DNA of 64,000 nt from Bacteroidota bacterium (GCA_005772895.1 SXIH01000010.1:1-64000), one strand, 5' to 3'; positions 18,004 through 27,060 are shown, counted from the stretch's first letter. The notes: generated by a model from the letters alone, not told the origin. Numbers and translations: made by a program.

Positions 18004-18025
18004 AAATACACTCGAATTAATCATT

Positions 18026-18865
18026 TTACAAATACTGTTGCAACAACACTTCCATTTCCTTCTGCAACTTCATAGCTTCTTCTCTTGCTTTTTCTGCAAA
18101 ATTTTCGCCTGAACTTGCATAAATAATTCCCCGGGAAGAGTTTACTAGTAGTCCGCATTGTTTGTTCATTCCGTATTTGGCAACTTCACTAAGACTTCCA
18201 CCTTGAGCTCCTACACCTGGAACTAATAAGAAACTGTCAGGAACAATTTTACGGATATCGGAAAGCATTTCTGCTTTTGTTGCACCAACAACGTACATCA
18301 TGTTGTCGGGGGTGGACCAAGATTTGGATTTTTCAAGGACATTCTCAAAAGTCCTCCCCCTAGCCCCTCCAGAGGGGGACAAGATTTCATTCAGTTGAAA
18401 GTCAGCAGCTCCTGAATTGGATGTAAGTGCTAAAAGAATCACCCATTTATTTTTGTATTCTAAAAATGGTGTAACGCTATCTTCGCCCATGTATGGAGCA
18501 ACTGTTATGGAATCAAAATTCAACGTTTCTAAAAATGCTTTTGCGTACATTTTAGAAGTGTTACCAATATCGCCACGTTTTGCATCGGCTATTGTGAAAA
18601 TATCCGGACAAGTTTGGTTGATGTAGTTGATTGTTTTTTCTAGGCTTATCCAACCTTTAACGCCTTGTGTTTCATAAAAAGCCATATTGGGTTTAAAGGA
18701 AACTGCAAAATCTTTGGTCGCATCAATAATCTGTTTGTTGAATTCAAAAATCGGGTCTTCAGCTTTTAATAAGTGTTGAGGAATTTTAGAAATATCAGAA
18801 TCCAAGCCAACGCAAAGGAAGCTTTTTTTCTTTTTGATGTTTTCGAAAAGTTCTGTTCTTGTCAT
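18026..18865 (-). CDS. pyrF: Orotidine 5'-phosphate decarboxylase with an in-frame repeat insertion
   Basis: The 279-residue enzyme decarboxylates OMP to UMP in pyrimidine synthesis. The catalytic DxKxxD array is Asp94, Lys96 and Asp99 in [12 protein letters not shown]. The phosphate-binding end is [10 protein letters not shown], and SSRGIIYA closes the barrel. It is the long subgroup common in Bacteroidota. Residues 163-172 ([10 protein letters not shown]) are encoded by a GC-rich palindromic repeat at 18351-18380, in a surface-loop position between strands where relatives have a short variable loop. The reading frame stays open. Another repeat copy supplies the sequence just upstream of the ATG, including a Shine-Dalgarno-like AGGAGG. 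Confidence 0.95.
   Translation of the reverse strand: MTRTELFENIKKKKSFLCVGLDSDISKIPQHLLKAEDPIFEFNKQIIDATKDFAVSFKPNMAFYETQGVKGWISLEKTINYINQTCPDIFTIADAKRGDIGNTSKMYAKAFLETLNFDSITVAPYMGEDSVTPFLEYKNKWVILLALTSNSGAADFQLNEILSPSGGARGRTFENVLEKSKSWSTPDNMMYVVGATKAEMLSDIRKIVPDSFLLVPGVGAQGGSLSEVAKYGMNKQCGLLVNSSRGIIYASSGENFAEKAREEAMKLQKEMEVLLQQYL
18351..18380. repeat. GC-rich palindromic repeat inside pyrF (copy A)
   Basis: This 30-bp element begins GTCCTCCCCCTAG and ends AGAGGGGGAC, so its ends are inverted repeats. It is far richer in GC than pyrF. On the minus strand its GGGGCTAGG core matches the layout of copies B (18867-18898) and C (18954-18984). Being 30 nt long it keeps the pyrF frame and adds ten residues. 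Confidence 0.8.
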
Positions 18866-18866
18866 G

Positions 18867-18898
18867 AGCCCCTCCTAGCCTCCCCAAAGGGGAGGAAC
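18867..18898. repeat. GC-rich palindromic repeat at the pyrF start codon (copy B)
   Basis: The element starts one base upstream of the pyrF ATG and contains CTCCCC-AAA-GGGGAG (18880-18894) plus CTCCTAG. On the coding strand it ends AGGAGGGGCTC before ATG, so it provides a good Shine-Dalgarno match. It is in opposite orientation to copy C. Confidence 0.8.
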
Positions 18899-18953
18899 AG
18901 ATAAAGTGAATATATTATTTTTAGTTTTTCGAATTTTTTTTATACACAAACAA

Positions 18954-18984
18954 CTCCTTCCCTTTGGGGAGGCCGGGTGGGGCT
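18954..18984. repeat. GC-rich palindromic repeat at the prfA stop codon (copy C)
   Basis: The element CTCCTTCCCTTTGGGGAGG... ends in GGGGCT and overlaps the first bases of the prfA TAG stop (18983-18985). With copy B it brackets a 55-bp AT-rich gap as an imperfect inverted repeat that could fold into a long hairpin in the prfA-pyrF transcript. Confidence 0.8.
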
Positions 18985-20059
18985 ATACTCCTACTCCACC
19001 TTCTTTTAAACGCTCTGCATTTTCAGCTAACTGAAGTGCATCAATCATTGGTTGAATTTTTCCATCCATAAAATCTGTCAAATTATAAACTGTCATGTTT
19101 ATACGATGATCAGTAATTCTATTTTGTGGATAGTTATATGTTCTTATTTTTTCGGAACGATCTCCGGTTGCTACAATTGTTTTTCTTCGTTTTGAAATTG
19201 AATCCAAATGTTTTTGCATTTCAATATCATACAATTTATTGCGCAACATTTGCATTGCTATTTCACGGTTACCTAATTGTGAGCGGTCTTGCTGACAAAC
19301 AACTACAATTCCTGTAGGTTTGTGTGTCAACTGAACTTTTGTTTCTACTTTGTTTACATTCTGTCCACCTGCACCACCGGAGCGTGATGTTTGCATTTCG
19401 ATATCACCCGGATTTAAAACAACATCCACCTCATCAGCTTCAGGCATTACCAAAACTGTTGCAGCAGAAGTATGTACTCTTCCCATTGTTTCTGTTAATG
19501 GAACTCGTTGCACACGATGCACGCCTGCTTCAAATTTTAAAAATCCGAATGCTCCTTCCGAATTTACATTGATGATAACTTCTTTGTAGCCACCCATTGT
19601 TCCTGCATTGGAATCTACCACTTCATACTTCAATCCTTTTTCTTCCAGATAGCGGGTATACATTCTGAATAAATCTCCGGCAAAAATACTTGCTTCATCA
19701 CCGCCAGTACCTGCACGGATTTCTATGACTGCATTTCTTGCATCTTCCGGATCTTTTGGAATCAACATTTGACGGATGTCGTTTTCCATTTTATCTTTCT
19801 TAGTAAGTAGTTCGTCAATGTCCATCTTAGCCATCTCGCGCATCTCATCATCTTTCTCGTTGGCTAAAACGCTTTTGTTGAATTCAATGTTTTCCACCAC
19901 ATTTTTATATTCGTGGTAGGCATTTACAACATTGGTCAATTCTTTATATTCTATGTTGAATTTTTTAAACTCTTTCATGTCGCCAATTACTTTGGGATCC
20001 GACAGTTTTTGCTCAACTTCTTCCCAACGTCTTTTTATGGCTGCTAATTTATCTAACAC
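18983..20059 (-). CDS. prfA: Peptide chain release factor 1
   Basis: The 358-residue protein is full-length RF1. The GGQ motif that triggers peptidyl-tRNA hydrolysis is at residues 231-233 in [11 protein letters not shown]. The codon-recognition region contains PxT as Pro187-Leu188-Thr189 in [18 protein letters not shown], which marks RF1 (UAA/UAG) rather than RF2. Start is GTG at 20059, giving the usual (M)LDKLAAIK beginning. It lies between purM and pyrF on the same strand; long repeat-rich gaps on both sides leave co-transcription open. Confidence 0.97.
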   Translation of the reverse strand: MLDKLAAIKRRWEEVEQKLSDPKVIGDMKEFKKFNIEYKELTNVVNAYHEYKNVVENIEFNKSVLANEKDDEMREMAKMDIDELLTKKDKMENDIRQMLIPKDPEDARNAVIEIRAGTGGDEASIFAGDLFRMYTRYLEEKGLKYEVVDSNAGTMGGYKEVIINVNSEGAFGFLKFEAGVHRVQRVPLTETMGRVHTSAATVLVMPEADEVDVVLNPGDIEMQTSRSGGAGGQNVNKVETKVQLTHKPTGIVVVCQQDRSQLGNREIAMQMLRNKLYDIEMQKHLDSISKRRKTIVATGDRSEKIRTYNYPQNRITDHRINMTVYNLTDFMDGKIQPMIDALQLAENAERLKEGGVGV

Positions 20060-20067
20060 TTTATATT

Positions 20068-20171
20068 GAAATTATGAATGATGAATTATAAATTATGAAT
20101 ACAAAAGTACAAAAAAAACTGGCATTGCCTTCGCCAATGAAATGCCATTGCCTATTGCCTACTGCCAGTTT
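20068..20171. repeat. Repeat-rich spacer between purM and prfA
   Basis: Two parts: tandem words aattatgaat/gatgaattataaattatgaat (20068-20100), and a segment with repeated attgcct/attgcctactgcc words. The second part is enclosed by an inverted repeat AAACTGGCA (20116-20124) / TGCCAGTTT (20163-20171), which could end purM transcription. Confidence 0.55.
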
Positions 20172-20184
20172 GCATACTGTTACG

Positions 20185-21360
20185 CTAATATTCAAATATT
20201 CCGTTTTCTGATTTTATTGTTAATTTTTTTGTTGTTGATGCTTCTACTCTTCCAACAATTTGAGCATCTACTCCAAATGATTTTGAGATTGTAATTATAT
20301 CCTCTGCAATATTTTGTGGAACATATACTTCCATACGATGTCCCATATTAAACACTTTGTACATTTCTTTCCAATCGGTGTTGCTTTGCTCCTGAATTAA
20401 TTTGAACAAGGGTGGAATAGGAAATAAATTATCTTTTATTACGTGTACATTGTCCACAAAATGTAAAACTTTGGTTTGAGCGCCTCCGCTGCAATGCACC
20501 ATTCCGTGGACATTTGAGCGATGGTTGTCAATTATTTTTTTAATGATGGGAGCATAAGTTCTTGTTGGTGACAAAACTAATTTACCTGCTGTTACTTCTT
20601 CGCTTCCAACATTAATTTTATCAGTCAATTTTATTTTTCCCGAATACACTAAATCTTCAGGAACAGCCGAATCAAAACTTTCAGGAAATTTTTTCGCGAT
20701 TGATTTTTCAAACACATCGTGACGGGCAGAAGTTAAACCATTGCTTCCCATTCCGCCATTGTATTCAGTTTCGTAATTTGCTTTTCCCGATGAGGACAAT
20801 CCAACAATTACATCTCCTGCCTGAATATTTGCATTATCAATCACATCACTTCTTTTCATGCGGCAAACAACTGTTGAGTCGACAATAATAGTTCTTACCA
20901 AATCTCCCACATCAGCTGTTTCGCCACCTGTTGAGTAAATTCCAATTCCGTAATCTCTTAATTGTTGTAATACTTCTTCTGTTCCGTTAATGATAACTGA
21001 AAGTACTTCTCCGGGAATGTTGTTTTTATTTCTTCCTATAGTTGATGACAATAAAATATTATCGATTGCGCCAACGCATAATAAATCGTCTGTATTCATC
21101 ACAATTGCATCTTGTGCAATTCCTTTCCAGACAGAGATGTCGCCAGTTTCCTTCCAATATGTATATGCTAAAGATGATTTTGTTCCTGCACCATCTGCAT
21201 GCATTACAATGCAATAGTTTTCGTCACCGCTTAAATAATCGGGTACAATTTTACAAAAGGCTTTTGGGAAAAGTCCTTTGTCGATTTTAGAAATCGCTTT
21301 ATGGACATCTTCTTTAGATGCGGAAACGCCACGTTGATTGTATCTGTTATCGTTACTCAT
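20185..21360 (-). CDS. purM: Phosphoribosylformylglycinamidine cyclo-ligase (AIR synthase)
   Basis: The 391-residue protein belongs to the PurM/SelD/HypE ATP-dependent family and catalyses FGAM to AIR in purine synthesis. The N domain has RYNQRGVSASKEDVHKAI and MHADGAGTKSSLAY (about 52-65; the family DGxGTK). VWKGIAQDAIVMNTDDLLCVGA (about 77-98) holds the conserved MNxxD motif. The IYSTGGETADVGD glycine-rich loop follows, and the C domain has HGMVHCSGGAQTK. This Bacteroidota form is longer than the approximately 345-residue enterobacterial enzyme. Confidence 0.93.
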   Translation of the reverse strand: MSNDNRYNQRGVSASKEDVHKAISKIDKGLFPKAFCKIVPDYLSGDENYCIVMHADGAGTKSSLAYTYWKETGDISVWKGIAQDAIVMNTDDLLCVGAIDNILLSSTIGRNKNNIPGEVLSVIINGTEEVLQQLRDYGIGIYSTGGETADVGDLVRTIIVDSTVVCRMKRSDVIDNANIQAGDVIVGLSSSGKANYETEYNGGMGSNGLTSARHDVFEKSIAKKFPESFDSAVPEDLVYSGKIKLTDKINVGSEEVTAGKLVLSPTRTYAPIIKKIIDNHRSNVHGMVHCSGGAQTKVLHFVDNVHVIKDNLFPIPPLFKLIQEQSNTDWKEMYKVFNMGHRMEVYVPQNIAEDIITISKSFGVDAQIVGRVEASTTKKLTIKSENGIFEY

Positions 21361-21389
21361 TAATTGACATTTTACTACTTACCCATTCG

Positions 21390-21425
21390 CTTCTCGACTC
21401 CGCTCGAAGTGACTGCTCGAGGTGG
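21390..21425. repeat. CTCGACTCCGCTCGAAG-type repeat upstream of purM
   Basis: A GC-rich element with self-complementary parts CTTCTCGA / TCGAAG and GCTCGAG, standing out from AT-rich surroundings, 30 bp upstream of purM. Only one copy is seen here, so calling it a dispersed repeat rests on similarity to elements known from other Bacteroidota. Confidence 0.45.
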
Positions 21426-21450
21426 TACAATTTAAATTCCCTACATAAAA

Positions 21451-21480
21451 AAACATCCCGCACAAAAGTACGGGATGTTT
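21451..21480 (-). terminator. Rho-independent terminator after the porE-like gene
   Basis: A 10-bp perfect stem AAACATCCCG / CGGGATGTTT with a 10-nt loop, followed on the minus strand by T-rich sequence, 29 bp past the stop of the 21509-23620 gene. Confidence 0.88.
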
Positions 21481-21508
21481 TCGAATTTTTTTTCAATAAG
21501 ATTGAATA

Positions 21509-23620
21509 TTATTCAGGAGTTTCTTCTTCGCCTTCCGGTTTTGGTGGTGGCGGTGGAGGAGCAACATCCTTAGGAGCATTCGGATCAACGAAATCCTTAC
21601 GCAATACAGAGAATACAGTACGTCTATTTTTCTGCATCATTGCTTCATACTCTTCTTTTGATTTTCCTTTTGTTTCTTTATTGATATACTTCTCAGTTAA
21701 AGTAGCAACAACAACTCCGTTTGCATCTTTAATTTCCACAGGAGCTTTTTCACCATATCCTTTAGCTTTTAAACGCTCAGGGTTAATCCCTTTTGTGATT
21801 AAGTAATCAACACAAGACTTAGCACGAGCTTCAGATAATTTTTGGTTAGCTGCATCAGAACCTCTGTAATCGGTGTGAGAACTTAACTCGATAACGAATG
21901 TTGGGTTATCCAACAACGTTTGATATAAGAAGTTTAATGAATCGCGTGGATTTGAAGGGTGCTCCAAATCAGCCATACCTAACAAATACAATACATCCGG
22001 GAAACGAATGAAACGCTCAATAGGAACTAAGCAGAAATCGTGTTTAAATGTTTTTGCTTCTTCAACACCTACTGTTGTTTCTTTTACTTTATCAGAACTG
22101 TTCAAGAAACCAACTGGTGCTTGTGTTGTTTTAACATCAATACCAACTTGTGTAGTAATTACATAAGAAGTATTCGGATTAACGTAACGAGCTGTTCCGT
22201 TTTCAGCAAATTTGAAATAACCTGCTTCATCTGTTTTTGTTTCAACGGATGATCCGTCAGAACCAACCAATTTAATTACAACACCGGGAATAACTTCTTT
22301 GAATTTACAATCTGTAACAACTCCTTCAATTGTAAACAACAATGGAGGAAGAACAAATGACCAAATATCATCAGCACCTTTTGAACCTTCACGGTTTGAA
22401 GAAAGATAACCTCTTTCTTTTTTACCTTCGAAAATAATTCCGAAATCATCACCTGCTGAGTTGATAGGATATTTCATATTAGTAACATTACCCCATTGGT
22501 CGTCACCTTTTTTCTCTGCTTTGAAAATATCTAAACCACCCATTCCTAAATGACCAGTAGAAGCAAAGTACATAGTACCATCTTCGTGTAAGAAAGGATA
22601 AACATCGTTTCCGGGAGTGTTGATACCAGGTCCAAGATTTACAGGAGTTCCCCACTTAGCACCTTTTTTATCATACTTACTGTACCAAATATCGTTCTCA
22701 CCTTGTCCGCCAGGCATATTTGAAGAGAAGTACAAAGTCAATCCATCAGCAGATAAACATGGAGATGCGAATTTTAATGTGTCTTGACAGAAAGCTAATT
22801 TTGTTGGCTCACCCCAAGATGTTCCTTTTTTAGGAGCTGACCACAATTGGTTGTAAGTCACTTTTTTCTTGTCAACAATACAACGGGTAAAAACAATCAT
22901 ATCACCTTTTTTGGTGACAGCACTTAATCCTTCGTTGTCTTTTGTGTTTAATGGTTCAGGTAATGAAACAGGTGTGCTCCACTTTCCGTTTTTATCCATC
23001 ATTGTTTCAAAAATATCGGAATACATTTCTCCGTTTGTTCCGTCAATAGCAGAACCGATAACTCCCGGACGCATAGATGTAAAATACAATTTGTTGTATT
23101 TCTTATCAGCATAAGAAGGAGCAAAATCAGGATCTTTTGTATTGATTAATACTACGTTTTCAACTTTGTAACGTGTTGGAGAATCTTTCCATTTCTGAGC
23201 TAACTCGCAAGACTTAGCACCATCTTCTCCGCGTGGGTCAGAAGGAACAGCTTTTTTGTAGTTGTTATATTCAATCAATGCTTCATTGTATTTTTCCAAT
23301 GCTTTTTTAGCATCTGCCAAATACAATATTGCTTTCGGATCAGTATACATAGCTTTGATAGCTTTGATATACCAAGCCTCAGCTTGTTTGTTATCACCAA
23401 TTAATCTGTAGCACTCAGCCGTTCTGAAAACGATAAAAGCCTTGTCTTCTTTTTTCTTCGCTTTTGTATAAGCTTTCTTGTAAAGCTCAATAGAGTTGAA
23501 ATATTCAGCACTCTCAAATGCTTTTTTAGCATCTGTCATAAAATTTTTCTGAGCGAAAGCGCTAGCTGAAAATAATAGAGAAATTGCTAATACGGCAGTT
23601 AATTTTTTAAATATCTTCAT
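21509..23620 (-). CDS. porE: PorE-like OmpA/TPR/PD40 protein of the type IX secretion system
   Basis: The 703-residue exported protein has, in order: signal peptide (1-23), TPR-like helices (about 28-140), PD40/WD40-like propeller (about 160-430; repeated LYFSSNMPGGQGENDIWYS blocks), a carboxypeptidase-regulatory-like beta domain (about 434-515; IEGVVTDCKFKEVIPGVVI) and an OmpA peptidoglycan-binding domain (about 555-680; SSHTDYRGSDAANQKLSEARA). This order is that of PorE, which anchors T9SS parts to peptidoglycan. Unlike PorE of Porphyromonas no lipobox is seen. The tail is proline/glutamate-rich. Several such paralogues can occur per genome, so the PorE name is likely, not certain. Confidence 0.75.
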   Translation of the reverse strand: MKIFKKLTAVLAISLLFSASAFAQKNFMTDAKKAFESAEYFNSIELYKKAYTKAKKKEDKAFIVFRTAECYRLIGDNKQAEAWYIKAIKAMYTDPKAILYLADAKKALEKYNEALIEYNNYKKAVPSDPRGEDGAKSCELAQKWKDSPTRYKVENVVLINTKDPDFAPSYADKKYNKLYFTSMRPGVIGSAIDGTNGEMYSDIFETMMDKNGKWSTPVSLPEPLNTKDNEGLSAVTKKGDMIVFTRCIVDKKKVTYNQLWSAPKKGTSWGEPTKLAFCQDTLKFASPCLSADGLTLYFSSNMPGGQGENDIWYSKYDKKGAKWGTPVNLGPGINTPGNDVYPFLHEDGTMYFASTGHLGMGGLDIFKAEKKGDDQWGNVTNMKYPINSAGDDFGIIFEGKKERGYLSSNREGSKGADDIWSFVLPPLLFTIEGVVTDCKFKEVIPGVVIKLVGSDGSSVETKTDEAGYFKFAENGTARYVNPNTSYVITTQVGIDVKTTQAPVGFLNSSDKVKETTVGVEEAKTFKHDFCLVPIERFIRFPDVLYLLGMADLEHPSNPRDSLNFLYQTLLDNPTFVIELSSHTDYRGSDAANQKLSEARAKSCVDYLITKGINPERLKAKGYGEKAPVEIKDANGVVVATLTEKYINKETKGKSKEEYEAMMQKNRRTVFSVLRKDFVDPNAPKDVAPPPPPPKPEGEEETPE

Positions 23621-23730
23621 AATAGATTTTTGGTTTTACGTATTAATGGGTGCTAAAATAAATAAATATTTGAAACAAAAAAATTCTTTTTGTGTCTATT
23701 TTCTTCTATTGTTGATAATCAAAAACAAGA

Positions 23731-23763
23731 AATCCTTGTCAAAAACTGCTTTTGACAAGGATT
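23731..23763 (-). terminator. Terminator hairpin after glnN
   Basis: A 14-bp perfect inverted repeat (23731-23744 and 23750-23763) with loop ACTGC lies 17 bp past the glutamine synthetase stop. It ends TTTTGACAAGGATT on the right arm; the following minus-strand sequence is T-rich. Confidence 0.8.
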
Positions 23764-23780
23764 TAAAGGGTTTTCCCTTA

Positions 23781-25970
23781 CTATTTGGTGAACAATAATT
23801 CGCGATATTTTGGCAAAGGCCAGCTTTCGTCATCTACCAAAATTTCGAGCTTATCTACGTGATAACGAATTACATCGAAATAGAATTTTACCTTCTCACA
23901 ATATTCAATTGCCTGCTTTTTTACGTCCGGAATTGCATTGGCTTTTCTGCGTGCTTCGGTCATTTCATCCACTTTTGTTTTGATGGTATGGATATGTTCC
24001 GAGATTTCAGCAATCATTTCCATCTGAATTTGAGCGCTTTTCTTAAAATCTCCAGCAGTCATTATTTCTTTTAATCCTCTCACATTTTCAATCAATGAAC
24101 TTTGATATTTAATAGCTGTAGGAATGATGTGATTCAGCGCCAAATCAGCCATTACACGTGATTCTATCTGGATTTTTTTGGTGTATGTTTCCAAATAAAT
24201 ATCGTAACGTGCATGTTGTTCACGCTCACTCATTACTCCATTTCTTTCAAACAAATCCATAGTTGATTTAGATACAAAAGCACTTAAAGCTAAAGGTGTT
24301 GTTTTGATGTTTGAAAGTCCACGTTTTGCAGCTTCCTTCACCCACTCTTCACCATATCCATTTCCTTCGAATCGGATTTTTTTTGAGTCTACAATACATT
24401 GACGTAATACTTGAAAAATTGCTTCATCTTTTTCAATTCCTTTGTTAATTAAAGCATCTACATCTTTTTTGAATTTTATCAATTGATCCGCCATAATAGC
24501 GTTCAACACTGTCATTGGACCGGCACAGTTTTGTGATGAACCTACTGCACGGAACTCAAATTTATTTCCTGTAAAAGCAAACGGTGATGTTCTGTTTCTA
24601 TCCGTATTATCCAATAAAATATCCGGGATTTTTCCTACTCCTAATTTAAGAGCGGTTTTTTCATCCGGACTCATTTTGCCTGATTTTACTTTGCTTTCCA
24701 ACTCGTCCAATACATTGGAAAGTTGAGTACCAAGGAAAACCGACATGATTGCAGGAGGTGCTTCATTTGCTCCCAAACGGTGATCGTTGTTAGCGCCTGC
24801 AATAGATGCACGTAATAAATCTGCGTTATCGTGAACCGCTTTTACTGTATTTATAAAGAAGGTTAAGAACTGTAAATTGGTTTTAGGCGTTTTACCCGGA
24901 CTCAATAAATTTTTCCCTGTATTTGTTCCTAAACTCCAGTTGTTGTGCTTACCGCTTCCGTTAACACCTGCGTAAGGTTTTTCGTGCAATAACACTCGGA
25001 AATTATGTCTGCGGGCTACTTTCTCCATCACATCCATCAACAATTGATTGTGGTCAACCGCCAAATTACACTCTTCAAAAACAGGCGCACACTCAAATTG
25101 ATTTGGTGCTACTTCATTGTGACGCGTTTTAATAGGAATACCTAATTTCAAAGATTCAATTTCGAAATCACGCATAAAAGAAGTTGCTCTATCCGGAATA
25201 GAACCAAAATAATGGTCGTCCAACTGTTGTCCTTTTGCAGGAATATGTCCGAACAATGCTCTGCCTGTCATTGCTAAATCCGGGCGCGCATTAAACAATG
25301 CATCATCCACTAAAAAATATTCTTGCTCCCAACCTAAGGTTGCGTTTACTTTTGTTACGTTTTTATCAAAGTACTGGCACACATCTACAGCAGCTTTATC
25401 AATAGCAGATAATGCTTTTAATAATGGTGTTTTAAAATCCAATGCTTCACCTGTATAGGAAACAAAAATGGTAGGAATACACAATGTTTTTCCAATCACA
25501 AAAGCCGGAGATGTTGGATCCCAAGCCGTATAACCACGTGCTTCAAATGTGTTACGGATTCCACCATTCGGGAAAGAAGATGCATCCGGTTCTTGCTGAA
25601 CTAACTGTCCGCCCCCAAAACGCTCGATTGCTCTTCCACCTTCTGTAGGTTCAAAAAACGCATCGTGTTTTTCAGCCGTTGTTCCTGTTAATGGTTGGAA
25701 CCAGTGTGTGTAATGTGTTGCTCCTTTAGAATTTGCCCAAGCTTTCATAGAAGAAGCCACTTGGTCGGCCATCTTTCTATCAATTTGAGTTCCTTGTTGC
25801 ATTGCAGCCATTACGCTTTCAAATGCTTCTTCTGAAAGATATTCACGCATAGCATCGATGCCAAATACGTTTTCTCCGAAAAATTCAGACACCTTGTTAT
25901 TAGGCATGTGAACGTCAACAGGCACTCTTGAAAGTACCGTTTCTAATGCTTTAAATCTGTGGAAGGCCAT
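23781..25970 (-). CDS. glnN: Type III glutamine synthetase
   Basis: The 729-residue protein is much longer than GSI (about 470) and matches the GSIII family of Bacteroidota and cyanobacteria. It has the GSIII N-terminal region with HYTHWFQPLTGTTAEKHDAF (about 80-99), the catalytic segments GWEQEYFLVD, RHNEVAPNQFE and GSGKHNNWSLGTN, and the arginine/ATP region NRTSPFAFTGNKFEFRAVGS. It makes glutamine from glutamate, ammonia and ATP. No adenylylation tyrosine motif of GSI is present. The leader shares a 20-bp word with secDF and contains an extra hairpin (26073-26133). Confidence 0.95.
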   Translation of the reverse strand: MAFHRFKALETVLSRVPVDVHMPNNKVSEFFGENVFGIDAMREYLSEEAFESVMAAMQQGTQIDRKMADQVASSMKAWANSKGATHYTHWFQPLTGTTAEKHDAFFEPTEGGRAIERFGGGQLVQQEPDASSFPNGGIRNTFEARGYTAWDPTSPAFVIGKTLCIPTIFVSYTGEALDFKTPLLKALSAIDKAAVDVCQYFDKNVTKVNATLGWEQEYFLVDDALFNARPDLAMTGRALFGHIPAKGQQLDDHYFGSIPDRATSFMRDFEIESLKLGIPIKTRHNEVAPNQFECAPVFEECNLAVDHNQLLMDVMEKVARRHNFRVLLHEKPYAGVNGSGKHNNWSLGTNTGKNLLSPGKTPKTNLQFLTFFINTVKAVHDNADLLRASIAGANNDHRLGANEAPPAIMSVFLGTQLSNVLDELESKVKSGKMSPDEKTALKLGVGKIPDILLDNTDRNRTSPFAFTGNKFEFRAVGSSQNCAGPMTVLNAIMADQLIKFKKDVDALINKGIEKDEAIFQVLRQCIVDSKKIRFEGNGYGEEWVKEAAKRGLSNIKTTPLALSAFVSKSTMDLFERNGVMSEREQHARYDIYLETYTKKIQIESRVMADLALNHIIPTAIKYQSSLIENVRGLKEIMTAGDFKKSAQIQMEMIAEISEHIHTIKTKVDEMTEARRKANAIPDVKKQAIEYCEKVKFYFDVIRYHVDKLEILVDDESWPLPKYRELLFTK

Positions 25971-25990
25971 TTTTTAGTTGATTAAGTTAA
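25971..25990. repeat. 20-bp leader word shared by glnN and secDF
   Basis: TTTTTAGTTGATTAAGTTAA lies directly before the glnN ATG. The same 20 bases occur at 30207-30226, 9 bp before the secDF ATG, each followed by further ttaattagg-like words. Confidence 0.7.
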
Positions 25991-26072
25991 TTGGTTAGTA
26001 AGTTAATTAGGTTAAATATGTAAAAAAGAGGGGGTCAACCCTTATAAAATCAAATTTTCGACACAAAAGTAT

Positions 26073-26133
26073 AAAAAAGAGGGGGTGCTTGGTGAAAAAA
26101 GTGATAAATTTTTATTAACACCCCCTATTTTTT
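26073..26133. repeat. Inverted repeat upstream of glnN
   Basis: Arms 26073-26087 (AAAAAAGAGGGGGTG) and 26119-26133 pair over 14 of 15 positions around a 31-nt AT-rich loop. A further partial copy of the left arm (AAAAAAGAGGGGGT) lies at about 26023-26036, so the hairpin could exist in alternative forms. It may end transcription of the 26220 gene or act in the glnN leader. Confidence 0.55.
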
Positions 26134-26219
26134 AGTTAATAGTGAATGGAAAATAGTAAAAAGCGGGAGTTGAGGTGGTTTTTAGGGAATGGAAATGAAA
26201 ATTTCAAATTCCAGATTAC

Positions 26220-26615
26220 CTAGAATTTACTTTTTGAAGTATTCTTTATTTTGTCTTTGTAAGCTCTCCAAAATAATAATACAAAGACAACAAATGGAAA
26301 AACAACACATATTATAACAGATGCTCCCACATAATTTAATCCTATAAATCCGAAACTTTGTAAAAAATGTTGTGAACAAAGAAAAGCTTCATGCGAAAAC
26401 TTCGCAAAATCAGGAATAAAAGCCAAGAAGAGAATGACAAAAATGCCAAAAGAAATTTTCAAATAATGGAAGCGAAAAATTTTATCGAGAAGAAAAAGAT
26501 AAACGAAAGGAGCAATAATGTAATAAACAATAATATTTATTTCCTGATAAGTAAGGTGAGTTAATTCTGAAATGAAAACCAAAAATCTGTATACAATATC
26601 AAAAATCGAATTCAT
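26220..26615 (-). CDS. Small multi-pass membrane protein, unknown function
   Basis: The 131-residue protein is very hydrophobic, with about four predicted membrane segments (near 20-40, 47-66, 85-97 and 99-118) and a basic tail KDKIKNTSKSKF. I do not recognise a family. It lies 25 bp downstream of tatA on the same strand and is probably co-transcribed with it, though nothing in the sequence links it to Tat export. Codon use looks like that of its neighbours. Confidence 0.6.
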   Translation of the reverse strand: MNSIFDIVYRFLVFISELTHLTYQEINIIVYYIIAPFVYLFLLDKIFRFHYLKISFGIFVILFLAFIPDFAKFSHEAFLCSQHFLQSFGFIGLNYVGASVIICVVFPFVVFVLLFWRAYKDKIKNTSKSKF

Positions 26616-26640
26616 ACTATTTGGAATCTGAAATTTGAAA

Positions 26641-26970
26641 TTACTTCATCGTATCCTCAATCGCTTTCCCTTCCTCCTTTACAACACTTCCTGCTTCTTC
26701 CAATTGCTTTTTCATTCCTTCGCCTGCTTTATTTATTTCGGCTTGTATTTCGGAAGTATGTTTATTTAATTCTTCTTTAAATCCATCTGTACCTTTTGCA
26801 ATTTCGTTTTGGATTTGATTTTTTGCATCGTTGATCTCACGGATTCCTTTTCCCAAGCCTTTTGCCAAGCCGGGTAATTTGTCGGAGCCGAAAAACAGAA
26901 TGATTATTAAAACCACTATGGCTACTTCACCTCCACCAAGATTTAAGAATATGAGAATTGAGTTTAACAT
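26641..26970 (-). CDS. tatA: Twin-arginine translocase subunit TatA
   Basis: The 109-residue protein has the TatA/E plan: a short N-terminal membrane helix (about 14-28), the hinge FFGSDKLPGLAKGLGKGIREI with the FG and P-x-L landmarks, then an amphipathic helix and a long charged coiled-coil tail (about 50-109). Multimers of TatA form the membrane passage of the Tat system for folded proteins. No tatC lies in the window. Transcription probably begins in the 114-bp gap after secDF, where a terminator hairpin is found. Confidence 0.93.
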   Translation of the reverse strand: MLNSILIFLNLGGGEVAIVVLIIILFFGSDKLPGLAKGLGKGIREINDAKNQIQNEIAKGTDGFKEELNKHTSEIQAEINKAGEGMKKQLEEAGSVVKEEGKAIEDTMK

Positions 26971-27035
26971 TTTATGCCGGATGTCGGACGATTGATGTCG
27001 GACAAAATTTGTATTACAAAGTTACGGAAAAAAGA

Positions 27036-27060
27036 AACCCAGACGATAAATGTCTGGGTT
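27036..27060 (-). terminator. Terminator hairpin after secDF
   Basis: A 9-bp perfect stem AACCCAGAC / GTCTGGGTT with a 7-nt loop lies 25 bp past the secDF stop. The sequence following on the minus strand (TTTCTTTTTTCC) is T-rich. Confidence 0.85.

Noticed and set aside
18026-18865. pyrF considered as frameshifted because of the GC-rich insertion
   Set aside because: The insertion is 30 nt, the frame remains open and all catalytic residues lie in one frame.
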